From: an uncultured Bacillota bacterium
GTDB taxonomy: Bacteria; Bacillota; Clostridia; Peptostreptococcales; Anaerovoracaceae
Length of the DNA stretch: 64,000 bases
NCBI GenBank assembly: GCA_927441425.1
Contig: CAKMKG010000018.1
Location: forward strand, 1-64,000
Reading direction: 5' to 3'
Numbering within the stretch: the stretch's first letter is position 1; every line of letters starts with the position of its first letter. The notes beneath the pieces were generated by a model. The model worked only from the letters and a program-made list of their open reading frames with translations. It did not search any database and was not told where the DNA came from. The position numbers and the translations under genes were made by a program. Shown here piece by piece: positions 34,752 through 43,287 of the stretch.

Positions 34752-34972
34752 AAAATCTCCTTTTTTTGACAGCTTCACTTATTTTCCGATTCTTTCTGCA
34801 TTGTATCATATAAATCGTTGGGATAGTATACTTCTGGACACACTCACCGCAGAGAATACATTCGGAATGCTCTGTATTTCCCTTCTCCACGCCTGCCTGG
34901 ACATCGATACCCATTGGGCAGGCCTTGCTGCAAATACCACAATGAATGCAATTCTCTTGTTTCCAAAGCCTC
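34732..34972 (-). pseudogene. Fragment of a dicluster 4Fe-4S protein
   Basis: After a stop near 34975 the minus strand reads ENCIHCGICSKACPMGIDV, a complete CxxCxxCxxxCP motif, and then CILCGECVQKY, in which the fourth cysteine of the second cluster is replaced by Tyr. The piece resembles the C-terminal part of NapH/YccM-type or other polyferredoxins. There is no start codon before the first motif, and the 5' side abuts a hairpin. It is most simply a truncated relic. Confidence 0.65.
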
Positions 34973-35002
34973 GATCAATACCAAACGAGGCTTTGGAGTT
35001 TT
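34963..35002 (+). terminator. Terminator-like hairpin in inverse orientation
   Basis: CCAAAGCCTCG (34963-34973) pairs with CGAGGCTTTGG (34986-34996), followed on the plus strand by AGTTTTTTG. All genes around it are on the minus strand, where no T-tract follows, so its orientation does not fit the present gene layout. Confidence 0.5.
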
Positions 35003-35011
35003 TTGAATGTT

Positions 35012-35995
35012 TTATTTCACCAGTTCTCCGGCGATTCCCATAAAATCGAGTCCGCTCTCCTGTTCCACTTTACGCTTCCATTCCTCCGGAATCCCATTGG
35101 CACCGGAAAATGCCCCGCAGATATTCCCACAGATCGCGCCGTTGGTGTCCGCATCGTCTCCGCCGTTGATCGCCGCAATAATCCCTTCCTTTGCATCGCC
35201 GTTTACCGCATAGAAAACACCCAGCGAGTATGGGATGGATTCATAGGCCTGCATTCCCGCTCCAATGATGCCTACCAGTTCATCCAAGACAGCATTCATG
35301 CCTTTGCCACGGTTTTTATCAACGAGTTCCTTTGCTAAGAGGATTCGCTTTGATACACTGGGACCGGTGATATCGCAGCCGACGCTTTCTCCATACAATG
35401 CCCCTTCATATGCAAGCTCCATAACCTGCTCTGCTGTATAACCGCCTTTTACTCCCGCTGCTACCGCTGCTGCAACGGCGCAGGCTGCCGCAACACAAGG
35501 CTTGCTGCTATGACTTGGAAAGGATGATTCTGCAGCCACCACCACACATTTCTTGAAATCATAATAATACTTCACTCCCACCGGTGCCACTCTCATGGCG
35601 CTTCCGTTGGTCGCACTCAGCTTTGCAGCTTCTTTCGGATCCCTGTTTTCGGTAATAGCCTCCAGAAATCTCCGCGTAGAGGGACCGATCACCGTTGATT
35701 CCAGCATCTTATATTTGATTGCCCAGTCCCGCATTTCGTCGATGAACTCCTCCCGGTCAAATCTGCCGGTTTTGATCAATATTTTGCTGATGATGATACT
35801 CTCCATCGTGTCATCGGTTATCTCTCCGGCTTTCAGTCCCCCATGATATACTTGGGTTATTGATTCTGGTTCCAGAAAATCTGTGATATATCCATAAACC
35901 TGCTTGATTTTATCTCTCGTAAAAAACGATGCTGGCATTCCCATCGCATCACCGATTGCACCTCCGACGAGGGCACCATACGCTCTGTCAATCAT
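35012..35995 (-). CDS. ADP-ribosylglycohydrolase family protein (YegU-like)
   Basis: A 327-residue hydrolase of the DraG/ADP-ribosylglycohydrolase fold. The metal-site motifs are GALVGGAIGDAMGMP at the start, EITDDT near 60 and INGGDDADTNGAICGNICGA near 280, two magnesium ions being usual. It is coupled to a PfkB kinase and an ABC importer, the same enzyme pair as E. coli yegU-yegV. It therefore probably cleaves an imported N-glycosidic compound such as a nucleoside rather than reversing protein ADP-ribosylation; this is an inference from context. Confidence 0.88.
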   Translation of the reverse strand: MIDRAYGALVGGAIGDAMGMPASFFTRDKIKQVYGYITDFLEPESITQVYHGGLKAGEITDDTMESIIISKILIKTGRFDREEFIDEMRDWAIKYKMLESTVIGPSTRRFLEAITENRDPKEAAKLSATNGSAMRVAPVGVKYYYDFKKCVVVAAESSFPSHSSKPCVAAACAVAAAVAAGVKGGYTAEQVMELAYEGALYGESVGCDITGPSVSKRILLAKELVDKNRGKGMNAVLDELVGIIGAGMQAYESIPYSLGVFYAVNGDAKEGIIAAINGGDDADTNGAICGNICGAFSGANGIPEEWKRKVEQESGLDFMGIAGELVK

Positions 35996-36897
35996 AAATC
36001 ATTCTCCTTTTTCAAATCGGTGTGTGTCTGAACGGATGCCGTTGTTTCCCGTTTCCAAAATCCATGGGGTCCTTTCATTGTTACGGTGATCGCCGCACTT
36101 TCCACTGCAACGGCTACCGCCGATCGAAGGTCCATCCCCGAGAGGATACCAAACATGAGTCCAGCAGCAAAGCTGTCACCTGCCCCCGTTGTATCAGCTG
36201 CCTTTACATCCCTGGCCTGATAAGAAAAGCGTTCTGCACCGTAGATTACTTCTCCCCCCGATTTTCCTTTTTTCATTATGATCACCTTAGAATCATCCGT
36301 AGGAAGGGTTACGCTCGCTGCTTCCACCTCGTTAACCGTGATGATATCCGCCATAGACAGTACCTTTTCCAATGCTTCAGGGTCGATTTCACTGACCAGC
36401 GGACCCGGATCAAAAAGAAAATGATCACAATGCTTTTTGACTTCCGTAAGACACCGAACAAGCTCCCGCGCATTGTCGCAAAGCAGATAATAGCCCGTTA
36501 CCATAACGTTTTTCATGTTTGGTATCTCATCCCGCAGAAGCGTTCGATCAAAGCTGCTCTCTACACCTTTTTTTGTCAGGAAGGTTCTCTCGCCGTTTTT
36601 TTCAAGAATCACAATGCTGTATCCCGTTTCACCGTCCACCTGCTTGACATATTTCCCGGAGAATCCATGCCAATTCATGTAGTCCATGATTTCACGACCA
36701 GTCTGGTCCATGCCAAGATAGGTTACCACGTGGGCATTTCCGCCAAGATTGTTAAAGGTTGCCGCCATATTGATGGAACAGCCCCCAGCCATGCGGAATT
36801 CATTCGTAATCAAACCATCCTGTCCTCTTTCCGGATAGGTTTCCATCTCTAAATATTTATCGAGTAGGATCCCTCCGAATATCGTGCATTCCACCAT
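35992..36897 (-). CDS. PfkB-family carbohydrate kinase (YegV-like)
   Basis: A ribokinase-type sugar or nucleoside kinase of about 301 residues. GGCSINMAATFNNLGG early and AADTTGAGDSFAAGLMFGIL late are the two PfkB signatures, the second holding the catalytic aspartate and anion hole. ATG 36897 is used; a GTG three codons upstream is possible. The stop overlaps the ADP-ribosylglycohydrolase start by 4 bp. It would phosphorylate the sugar or nucleoside released or imported by its operon partners. Confidence 0.88.
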   Translation of the reverse strand: MVECTIFGGILLDKYLEMETYPERGQDGLITNEFRMAGGCSINMAATFNNLGGNAHVVTYLGMDQTGREIMDYMNWHGFSGKYVKQVDGETGYSIVILEKNGERTFLTKKGVESSFDRTLLRDEIPNMKNVMVTGYYLLCDNARELVRCLTEVKKHCDHFLFDPGPLVSEIDPEALEKVLSMADIITVNEVEAASVTLPTDDSKVIIMKKGKSGGEVIYGAERFSYQARDVKAADTTGAGDSFAAGLMFGILSGMDLRSAVAVAVESAAITVTMKGPHGFWKRETTASVQTHTDLKKENDL

Positions 36898-36935
36898 AAA
36901 TTTCACCTATTTCCTTTGTCCGATTGCATCTTGAT

Positions 36936-37916
36936 TTATTCATCAGCCAATTCGATTTCACTATCCTTGTCCCAGCGCAGGAATACTTTCTGTCCTTTTT
37001 TTAAGTTTTCTCTGATCTGGACGTTCTGTTTTTCGCAAAGCACCGCTTCCCCATCACATTCGATGGTATAAGAGGTAATATTGCCGGAATACGTTATGAA
37101 GGTGATGACGCCTTCCTGTCTGGCTCCAGCCTGTTCCTCTGCGCTCAGATGAATTTTCTCCGGTCTCACTGCAAAGCTGGTACCATCTTCGCTTTGGAAA
37201 AAATTGGCCTTTCCAAGGAAGCTTGCAACAAACTTGTTTTTTGGCTTTTCATAGACTTCAAGAGGAGTCCCCATCTGCTCGATGATGCCTTTGTTCATGA
37301 CAACAATAAAGTCGGACAGTGTCATGGCTTCCTCTTGATCATGGGTTACAAAAAATGTTGTGACCTTGCTCTCTTCCAGAATCTTTCTCAGCTCTGTCTG
37401 CATTTCCACTCGCAGCTTCTTGTCAAGGGCGCTCAGGCATTCATCCAATAGCAGGAGCCGCGGCGAAATCGCCAATGCTCTTGCAAGAGCAACCCTCTGC
37501 TGCTGTCCGCCGGAAAGCTGTTTTGGTTTTCTTTTCTGGAATTCCTTCATATGGACGGTATCGATCACCTGCTTTACCCGTGCATCGATTTCTTCCTTGC
37601 TCAGCTTTCTTTGCTGCAAGCCATAAGCCACATTTTCTTCGACAGTCATATGAGGAAAGAGGGCATAGCTCTGAAATACCATTCCGATATTTCTCTTGTT
37701 AGCCGGTACATTGACGACACTGTCCTGATCGAAGAATATGCTGCCTTCGTCAGGAGTTTCGAATCCCGCGATCATTCTCAGCAAGGTTGTCTTTCCGCAG
37801 CCTGACGGGCCTAATATGGAAACCAGCGTCCCATTTGGAATTTCTATGTTGACCCGGTCAACAACGGTATTCTCTCCAAATCGCTTCGTCAGATTTTCTA
37901 ATTTTATATTTGCCAT
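36936..37916 (-). CDS. ABC transporter ATP-binding protein, spermidine/putrescine type
   Basis: A 326-residue PotA-type ATPase: Walker A GPSGCGKTT, LSGGQQQR, LLLLDECLSALDKK (Cys replaces the usual Pro-side residue of DEPLSALD), H-loop THDQEEA, and a C-terminal TOBE domain with FAVRPEKIHL. Start 37916 is chosen since its ATG overlaps the permease stop (TAATG) and GGAGGAAAG precedes it; a longer frame has no site. The DEC variant is unusual but conserves the catalytic Glu. Confidence 0.92.
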   Translation of the reverse strand: MANIKLENLTKRFGENTVVDRVNIEIPNGTLVSILGPSGCGKTTLLRMIAGFETPDEGSIFFDQDSVVNVPANKRNIGMVFQSYALFPHMTVEENVAYGLQQRKLSKEEIDARVKQVIDTVHMKEFQKRKPKQLSGGQQQRVALARALAISPRLLLLDECLSALDKKLRVEMQTELRKILEESKVTTFFVTHDQEEAMTLSDFIVVMNKGIIEQMGTPLEVYEKPKNKFVASFLGKANFFQSEDGTSFAVRPEKIHLSAEEQAGARQEGVITFITYSGNITSYTIECDGEAVLCEKQNVQIRENLKKGQKVFLRWDKDSEIELADE

Positions 37917-38725
37917 TACTTTTTCTTTCCTCCTATCATGTTTTCTATGCTTGAACCCATAATCAATCCTACGATCGCAAGACATAACAGTGAAACACCG
38001 ATAATCACCGTAGAAATTGCATTGATTTCGGGGGTGAAACCGAATTTGATCGAGGATTGTATTTCAATCGGCAAGGTTGAGGTCCCTGCAGGGATTAGGA
38101 AGTAACTGATCGCAAAGTTGTCAAAGCTGATCATAAATGCAAGAAAACCTCCCGCGACGATTGCAGGTGCAAGGGCCGGCACGGTAATTCTCCGAAAGGT
38201 GCTCAAGGCACTTGCTCCCAGCGAGGCACTCATTTCTTCCAAGGCCGGATCCAGTGCCTGAATTCTTGCCTGCAGAGAAAGCATGGCATAAGGCAGTGAA
38301 ATCACCACATGACCTGCGACGACAAAGAACATATTCTTATCCAGATCGAGAAACCGAATAAATAAGAGCATCGAGAGGGCTAAGATCAGCCATGGGATGC
38401 TCATGGGCATCATGATCAGGCTTCGGAACAAGCCTTCCATCGATCTGCTCAGGGTTTTCATGCCCAGAACAAACATCGTCGCGAGGACAACACAGATCAA
38501 TGCGGTGATCAGTGCCAGAACAAACGAATTGATCGCGGCGTTTATGAGAACCTCGTTCTTGGCCAAAGCGGAATACCATTCCAGGCTGAAGGAAAATGGC
38601 AGGGTATTATATCTGGACTCATTGAATCCCATTACCATCAAAACGATGATTGGTGTATAAAGAAATGCCAAGGCCATGAGTGCATATACCGTTGGAATCA
38701 GTTGATCTGTGAAATACTTTCTCAT
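37916..38725 (-). CDS. ABC transporter permease, PotC type
   Basis: A 269-residue inner-membrane permease with six helices and the EEMSASLGASALSTFRRITVP coupling loop. N-terminal YTPIIVLMVMGFNESRY is typical of PotC. It overlaps the PotB-type permease by 4 bp and the ATPase gene by 1 bp. Confidence 0.9.
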   Translation of the reverse strand: MRKYFTDQLIPTVYALMALAFLYTPIIVLMVMGFNESRYNTLPFSFSLEWYSALAKNEVLINAAINSFVLALITALICVVLATMFVLGMKTLSRSMEGLFRSLIMMPMSIPWLILALSMLLFIRFLDLDKNMFFVVAGHVVISLPYAMLSLQARIQALDPALEEMSASLGASALSTFRRITVPALAPAIVAGGFLAFMISFDNFAISYFLIPAGTSTLPIEIQSSIKFGFTPEINAISTVIIGVSLLCLAIVGLIMGSSIENMIGGKKK

Positions 38726-39549
38726 TCGTTGTCATATCTCCTTCCGATCCTGCTTAAACCAGTCATGCTAATGATAACCATAGCAAATAATACAAATGCG
38801 ATTGCAGCGCCAAAGTTCCATCCGTATATTTCAAAGAACTGATCCTCTATTACCGTACCGATGACCGTTCCGTTCACTCCGCCGAGGATTCTTGGCTCCA
38901 CAAAGGTTCCAAGGCAAGGCACAAATACGATCATGATCCCTGTTACAACACCCGGCATCGAAAGGGGCAAGACAACCTGGAAGAACGTTCTGACCTTAGA
39001 TGCACCTAATGAGCTGCTTGCTTCAAGCAATGAATTATCAACCCGTTCCAGCGCCAGATAAATCGTAATCACCATGTACGGGAAAAAGGCGTGGACCAAA
39101 CCGATGACCACGGCTCCCTGGGTAAATAAAATTCCCAGACTTCCTTCAATCAAGCCGACGGACTGTAAAAAGCTGTTCAAAACTCCGCCATCCTGCAAAA
39201 AGATCAGCCAGCTGTACACTCTGACCAGCTGATTTGTGAAAAATGGAATAAGAATTAAAATCATAACGATATTCTTCAAGCCTTTAAATTTTTTTGCCAT
39301 GAAGTAAGCCAGAGGGTAAGAAATGATCAGGCTTATAATCGTTACAGCCAGACTGTTGATGATCGTTCTGTAGGTAAGCTTTAAATACACGCTTTTTAAG
39401 AAAAAATTTGTGTAATTTTCCAAGGTAACGCCAGAAGAACCGCTGTCGCTTTGGAAGCTGTACACAAGCATGATGATCAGCGGTAATATGGCAAATACCG
39501 TAAGCACAATGATACTGGGGAAGGTAAGTAATTTTTTCTTTTTTTTCAA
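38722..39549 (-). CDS. ABC transporter permease, PotB type
   Basis: A permease of 275 residues, six helices, with LLEASSSLGASKVRTFFQVVLP as coupling loop and FVPCLGTFVEPRILGG as in PotB. The TTG at 39549 is preferred because GAGGAAAG precedes it; a TTG at 39585 lies inside the attenuator hairpin. Confidence 0.88.
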   Translation of the reverse strand: MKKKKKLLTFPSIIVLTVFAILPLIIMLVYSFQSDSGSSGVTLENYTNFFLKSVYLKLTYRTIINSLAVTIISLIISYPLAYFMAKKFKGLKNIVMILILIPFFTNQLVRVYSWLIFLQDGGVLNSFLQSVGLIEGSLGILFTQGAVVIGLVHAFFPYMVITIYLALERVDNSLLEASSSLGASKVRTFFQVVLPLSMPGVVTGIMIVFVPCLGTFVEPRILGGVNGTVIGTVIEDQFFEIYGWNFGAAIAFVLFAMVIISMTGLSRIGRRYDNE

Positions 39550-39570
39550 CGGACTTTCCTCATTTCTATT

Positions 39571-39607
39571 AAAAATGCCGCCCAAAAAGGTTTATCAGGC
39601 GGCATTT
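39571..39607 (-). terminator. Attenuator hairpin between binding-protein and permease genes
   Basis: On the minus strand AAATGCCGCC pairs with GGCGGCATTT across a 15-nt loop and TT follows. Located between a binding-protein gene and its permeases, it would let the binding protein be made in excess, as is usual for such operons. Confidence 0.65.
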
Positions 39608-39624
39608 CATGAAACTGACTAGTA

Positions 39625-40701
39625 CTAGTTGGCTTTCACTTCCGTCCAAAGCTCATTCCATGCTTTTTTTACGTCATCTGTCCGATACTGCATGAAATAC
39701 AAGCGGTTCAGGGATTCTTCATCCATCCCGCATGAAGCCGCATAAACCGGGTCGATCTGCTCCCCTGCGTCTTTGTTTACAGGCGCAGGACCTCCAGTGG
39801 AAGCCCAATCATATTGGAACTCTTCGCTGATCACTGCATCAATGAATTTATATGCCAGATCCGGATTCTGAGATCCTTTTGCAATTCCCCAAGTATCGAC
39901 CCACCCGATGGCACCGTCCTCAGGCACAACAAATCCGATGGGCTGTCCATCCTGCTTCATGAAGGCCGCCTGACCGGACCACATCAAACCAACCGCAACC
40001 TGATTCCCTGCAAAAAGCTTTGAAAACTCATCACCGGTCTTCCAATAAGTCTTGTTCAAAGGCTTCTGTTCTATCAATTTTGCTTTGATCGCATCTAAAT
40101 CGGAAGGATTGTTTGGATCTTGACCCAGTACGATTGCCGCAAGCATGACCGCATCATTAAAATCGTCTCGGATCGCAATCTTTCCTGCATATTCCGGATC
40201 AAACAAAATACTTACTGATGAGGGCGGGGCTGCGATCTCGTCTGTGTTGTACGCAATGGCAGTTGATCCCCAAACCCATGGGACCGAATACATCTTGCCA
40301 TCTTTGAAGCTTTCTTCTTGAACCTTGAATCTGTCATACAGGCTGTCAAAGTTTGTTAATTTTGTTGTATCAAGCTCCAGAAGGAGTCCATCATTGATTG
40401 CCGAAGGCAGAATGGTACAGTTTGGCAAGCATACATCAATGTCTCCGTCTTTTGCTGTTTTCAGTTTCGTCAACAATTCTTCTTCGCTGGACATATACAC
40501 ATGTACGATCTTACAATTGTTTTCTGCTTCGAATGCTGCTACAAAATCCGCATTGTCTGAACCGTAATCTTTCCAGTTTACGACTGTCAGCGTCGCAGGC
40601 TCGTCTGTACCTTCCTCCTCGGCCGTCTGCCCCCCGCATGCTGCAAGTGCGAATACTAATATAACTACCAAAAATAAACTAAGTAATGTCTTAATTTTCA
40701 T
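39625..40701 (-). CDS. ABC transporter substrate-binding lipoprotein, PotD type
   Basis: A 358-residue lipoprotein (lipobox ALAAC, Cys22). TLTVVNWKDYGSDN, VPWVWGSTAIAYNTDEI and LMWSGQAAFMKQDGQPIGFVVPEDGAIGWVDTWGI follow the PotD plan, but the acidic residues that hold polyamines cannot be confirmed by eye. The company of YegU/YegV-like enzymes suggests the ligand may be a nucleoside or related glycoside. GGAGGAAAG lies before the ATG. It is the first gene of the leftward operon and faces the GntR gene. Confidence 0.88.
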   Translation of the reverse strand: MKIKTLLSLFLVVILVFALAACGGQTAEEEGTDEPATLTVVNWKDYGSDNADFVAAFEAENNCKIVHVYMSSEEELLTKLKTAKDGDIDVCLPNCTILPSAINDGLLLELDTTKLTNFDSLYDRFKVQEESFKDGKMYSVPWVWGSTAIAYNTDEIAAPPSSVSILFDPEYAGKIAIRDDFNDAVMLAAIVLGQDPNNPSDLDAIKAKLIEQKPLNKTYWKTGDEFSKLFAGNQVAVGLMWSGQAAFMKQDGQPIGFVVPEDGAIGWVDTWGIAKGSQNPDLAYKFIDAVISEEFQYDWASTGGPAPVNKDAGEQIDPVYAASCGMDEESLNRLYFMQYRTDDVKKAWNELWTEVKAN

Positions 40702-40749
40702 TTACTTTCCTCCAATTAATATTTATAATAAGTAAATAAGGTTATTATG

Positions 40750-40761
40750 TTATTATAATAA
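40750..40761. promoter_or_regulatory. Palindrome in the divergent regulator/transporter promoter region
   Basis: TTATTATAATAA is a perfect 12-bp palindrome between the divergent importer operon and the GntR gene, and contains TATAAT on both strands. It could be overlapping -10 elements or a GntR operator. Confidence 0.3.
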
Positions 40762-40876
40762 GTTAACAAATCTTCCTTGTCAATACTAATCTGGGCGGTT
40801 AGGATTGTAATTTATATCCGACAAACCATAATCGTAGTGCAAAGTATGAATGATTCTGATAGATTGGAGTATCTTT

Positions 40877-41599
40877 ATGGCAAAAGATTTTAAATATCTC
40901 GCATTTTATAATGAAATTAAAAGAAAAATTATTTCCATGGAATATTTGGAAGGGAATATGCTCCCAAGCGAAACACAATTTATGGCGAAATATAATATAA
41001 GCAGAATCACCGTTCGAAATGCGCTTGCCTTACTAGAGCAGGAAGGATATGTTTATCGAATTCAAGGAAAAGGCTGTTATGTCGCCGGGAATTTTCGTCA
41101 GCAGTCCCTTGATAAAATCCATAGCTACACTGATATGATCCTTGCAGCCGGAATGATACCCGGCAAGAGGGTATTATCCTGCATCGTCGAGCCAAGCACA
41201 AAAAAAGTGGCTGCTTTGCTCCATCTGAAGGAAGGCGATCCAATCTTTGTCCTGAAGCGAATTATCCTGGCAGACGACCTCCCCATATGTCTTACCAAAG
41301 CAATCTTGCCCTATGCAAGGCTGATTGATATCGACCAATTTGACTTTTCCTCTGAATCTCTCTATCACATTCTGGAAAACAGTTACGGTTATTCCGTCGA
41401 TCGTACCGCTATGACATTCGAAGCATCCGCCTCTGATCATTATGTCTCGGAAATGCTGTCGGTTCCCGAGAACACACCTCTTTTAATATACAGTTCTATT
41501 TCTTACGCGAAAATAGGAAAAGATGAGCTGCCGATTGAGCTCTGTGAATCCTTTTATCTGACAAATAAAATAAAGTATCGTCTGGATAAGCGCAGATAA
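40877..41599 (+). CDS. GntR-family (HutC/UTRA) transcriptional regulator, YegW-like
   Basis: A 240-residue repressor. Residues 8-75 are the GntR winged helix (LPSETQFMAKYNISRITVRNALALLEQEGYVYRIQGKG); a UTRA ligand domain follows. GGAG precedes the ATG at 40877; the longer frame from 40850 has no site. Divergence from the importer operon and the match to the yegTUVW layout imply that it controls that operon in response to the substrate or its phosphate. Confidence 0.9.
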   Translation: MAKDFKYLAFYNEIKRKIISMEYLEGNMLPSETQFMAKYNISRITVRNALALLEQEGYVYRIQGKGCYVAGNFRQQSLDKIHSYTDMILAAGMIPGKRVLSCIVEPSTKKVAALLHLKEGDPIFVLKRIILADDLPICLTKAILPYARLIDIDQFDFSSESLYHILENSYGYSVDRTAMTFEASASDHYVSEMLSVPENTPLLIYSSISYAKIGKDELPIELCESFYLTNKIKYRLDKRR

Positions 41600-41683
41600 T
41601 TGTATTATGGCAACTGCTATTTACTAAAATTACTTTAATTAATTCAATGCACTTGGTTATATTAGATTTGAGGAGGTGATAAA

Positions 41684-41887
41684 ATGAGTTCGAAAAAGAA
41701 CCTAGTTAAACCAAACGCAAAAAATGGATTAAATAGTATGAAGACTCAGATCGCAAAGGAACTTGGCATCTCAGAATATGATACTTTGGATAAGGGAAAT
41801 CTTACTGCAAGGCAGAATGGTTATGTGGGTGGATATATGACGAAAAGATTAGTTGAAATGGCGGAACAACAGTTATCTGGCAGGTAG
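41684..41887 (+). CDS. Alpha/beta-type small acid-soluble spore protein
   Basis: A 67-residue SASP that coats spore DNA and protects it from damage. KTQIAKELGISEYDTLDKGNLTARQNG and GYVGGYMTKRLVEMAEQQL are the family's two conserved blocks; the E|L... germination protease site near KELGIS is present. A perfect GAGGAGGTGATAAA lies before ATG. Expression is expected in the forespore (sigma G) but no clear promoter was assigned. Confidence 0.95.
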   Translation: MSSKKNLVKPNAKNGLNSMKTQIAKELGISEYDTLDKGNLTARQNGYVGGYMTKRLVEMAEQQLSGR

Positions 41888-41930
41888 CACCATTTTACTG
41901 TTCAGCAGGTAGCATCAGTTTGCTGTTCAT
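41881..41930. repeat. Two-copy 25-bp tandem repeat at the SASP stop codon
   Basis: CAGGTAGCACCATTTTACTG... (41881-41905) is repeated with four changes at 41906-41930. The first copy contains the SASP stop codon. Confidence 0.6.
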
Positions 41931-41970
41931 ATTTTTATTTGCAGCTTTTGTTTTATACCGGCAAGATTAT

Positions 41971-42004
41971 AGTGCGATTTCGTGTCCCGAAACCGCACTT
42001 TTCT
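41971..42004 (+). terminator. Terminator after the SASP gene
   Basis: AGTGCGATTTCG pairs with CGAAACCGCACT (two mismatched positions), then TTTTCTT. Confidence 0.8.
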
Positions 42005-42041
42005 TATATTCGGAACAAGCCTGTGAGATTGACTAGCTCCT

Positions 42042-43169
42042 TCATTTTTTATCATACATGAAGCCGCATATTACGGAGGTTAACGGCGAAACCAAGACCA
42101 AGCCCAAGCATCCGACAAAGGTATGGAGGATTTCCGCGGACATCGCTTTGGAATTTAGTATATTCATCATCGGAGTTCCCTGCGCCATGTAAACCATCAT
42201 AACTGAAATATAACTTCCCATATATGCTAAAAGCAAGGTTGTGGTCTGAGTTCCTACAACTGATTTTCCAATGGTTAGTCCTGATTTGATTAAACTTGCC
42301 TTTGTTACACTTGGATTGTTTTTCGTAATTTCATCCAAGGATGCAGATATATCGATCGCAAGATCCAATATGGCGCCGGAGCAGGCCAGATAGATCCCTG
42401 CCCGAAAGATTGCAGTCAGGTCCAACGACATAAATCCGGCATATAACAAGGATTCGGACCACTGCATTACGATGCCGTCTATTTTAAAATAATTCGTGAA
42501 TGCAATTGCGGCTATCGCAGTAATGAAAGAACACCCGACTGCGCTTAGTATTGCTGCATAAGCTTTTTTTGTAAAGCCCGCAACCAGCAAGAGCGTTGTA
42601 ATGGTTAATATATTTCCCACAATGAGGCCTACCAGCAAAGGATTGTATCCCTTTAACATGAGAGGAATTAATAATTTCCATATGCTTACTATTGCAAACG
42701 AAAAAGACAATATGGTCCGTACCCCTGTAAATCCCGAAAAAATAACAAGGGCCAGCGCAAACAGACCGATTAGAACCACCTCTTTGTTGATTCTGTAATG
42801 ATCGATCATATTTGCATAGATGATCTCACCCTCCTCATTGAATTCCAGCAGCACCCAGGACTTGTCACCTTCCCGAAAAACCTTGTCGAATTCGTATTTC
42901 CCTACAAATAAGTTGACTCCTTCGACCTGCTCCCTTTTATGGGATCCGGTTTCAATCTCCAGTATGCAGCTTTGCTCTCCCTGTGTAACCATACCGGTCT
43001 TGTACATGCTCGAGTTATTCACCGAAATTACCTTTGCCCTAACCCCCTCCGAATTTACATAAATTTGTTTTTCAAAGCCGGTGGGCAGCATCGAGAAAAG
43101 AATAATAAAAATGAGAAATATCATGATAAAAATAATTTCTTCTCTATTTTGATTGAGCTTGTATTTCAA
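42042..43169 (-). CDS. YibE/F family membrane protein
   Basis: A 375-residue membrane protein of the YibE/F family: one N-terminal helix, an extracytoplasmic region of about 100 residues, then seven to eight helices. IGLFALALVIFSGFTGVRTILSF and LDLAIDISASLDEI and KSVVGTQTTTLLLAYMGSY are family hallmarks. Translation appears to begin at a TTG behind GAGAGGG. The function of the family is not settled. It is a single-gene unit bounded by terminators. Confidence 0.88.
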   Translation of the reverse strand: MKYKLNQNREEIIFIMIFLIFIILFSMLPTGFEKQIYVNSEGVRAKVISVNNSSMYKTGMVTQGEQSCILEIETGSHKREQVEGVNLFVGKYEFDKVFREGDKSWVLLEFNEEGEIIYANMIDHYRINKEVVLIGLFALALVIFSGFTGVRTILSFSFAIVSIWKLLIPLMLKGYNPLLVGLIVGNILTITTLLLVAGFTKKAYAAILSAVGCSFITAIAAIAFTNYFKIDGIVMQWSESLLYAGFMSLDLTAIFRAGIYLACSGAILDLAIDISASLDEITKNNPSVTKASLIKSGLTIGKSVVGTQTTTLLLAYMGSYISVMMVYMAQGTPMMNILNSKAMSAEILHTFVGCLGLVLVSPLTSVICGFMYDKK

Positions 43170-43210
43170 TTAATTGCCCTCTCATAAGTGGCTTCGCCAC
43201 TACCGCCGTT

Positions 43211-43238
43211 AATAAAAAGGCTGGAGAAGTTCCAGCCT
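43211..43238 (-). terminator. Terminator of the alkaline phosphatase gene
   Basis: AGGCTGGA and TCCAGCCT around GAAGT; on the minus strand TTTTTATT follows. Confidence 0.8.
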
Positions 43239-43287
43239 GATAAGTAATGTAGTTTAGAACTCTGCGGTTCTTCGTTATACGGCATAG

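Noticed and set aside
36022..36852. 276-codon ORF antisense to the PfkB kinase gene
   Set aside because: The minus strand encodes an intact PfkB kinase with both signatures; the plus-strand product is His/Arg/Phe-rich and shows no motif.
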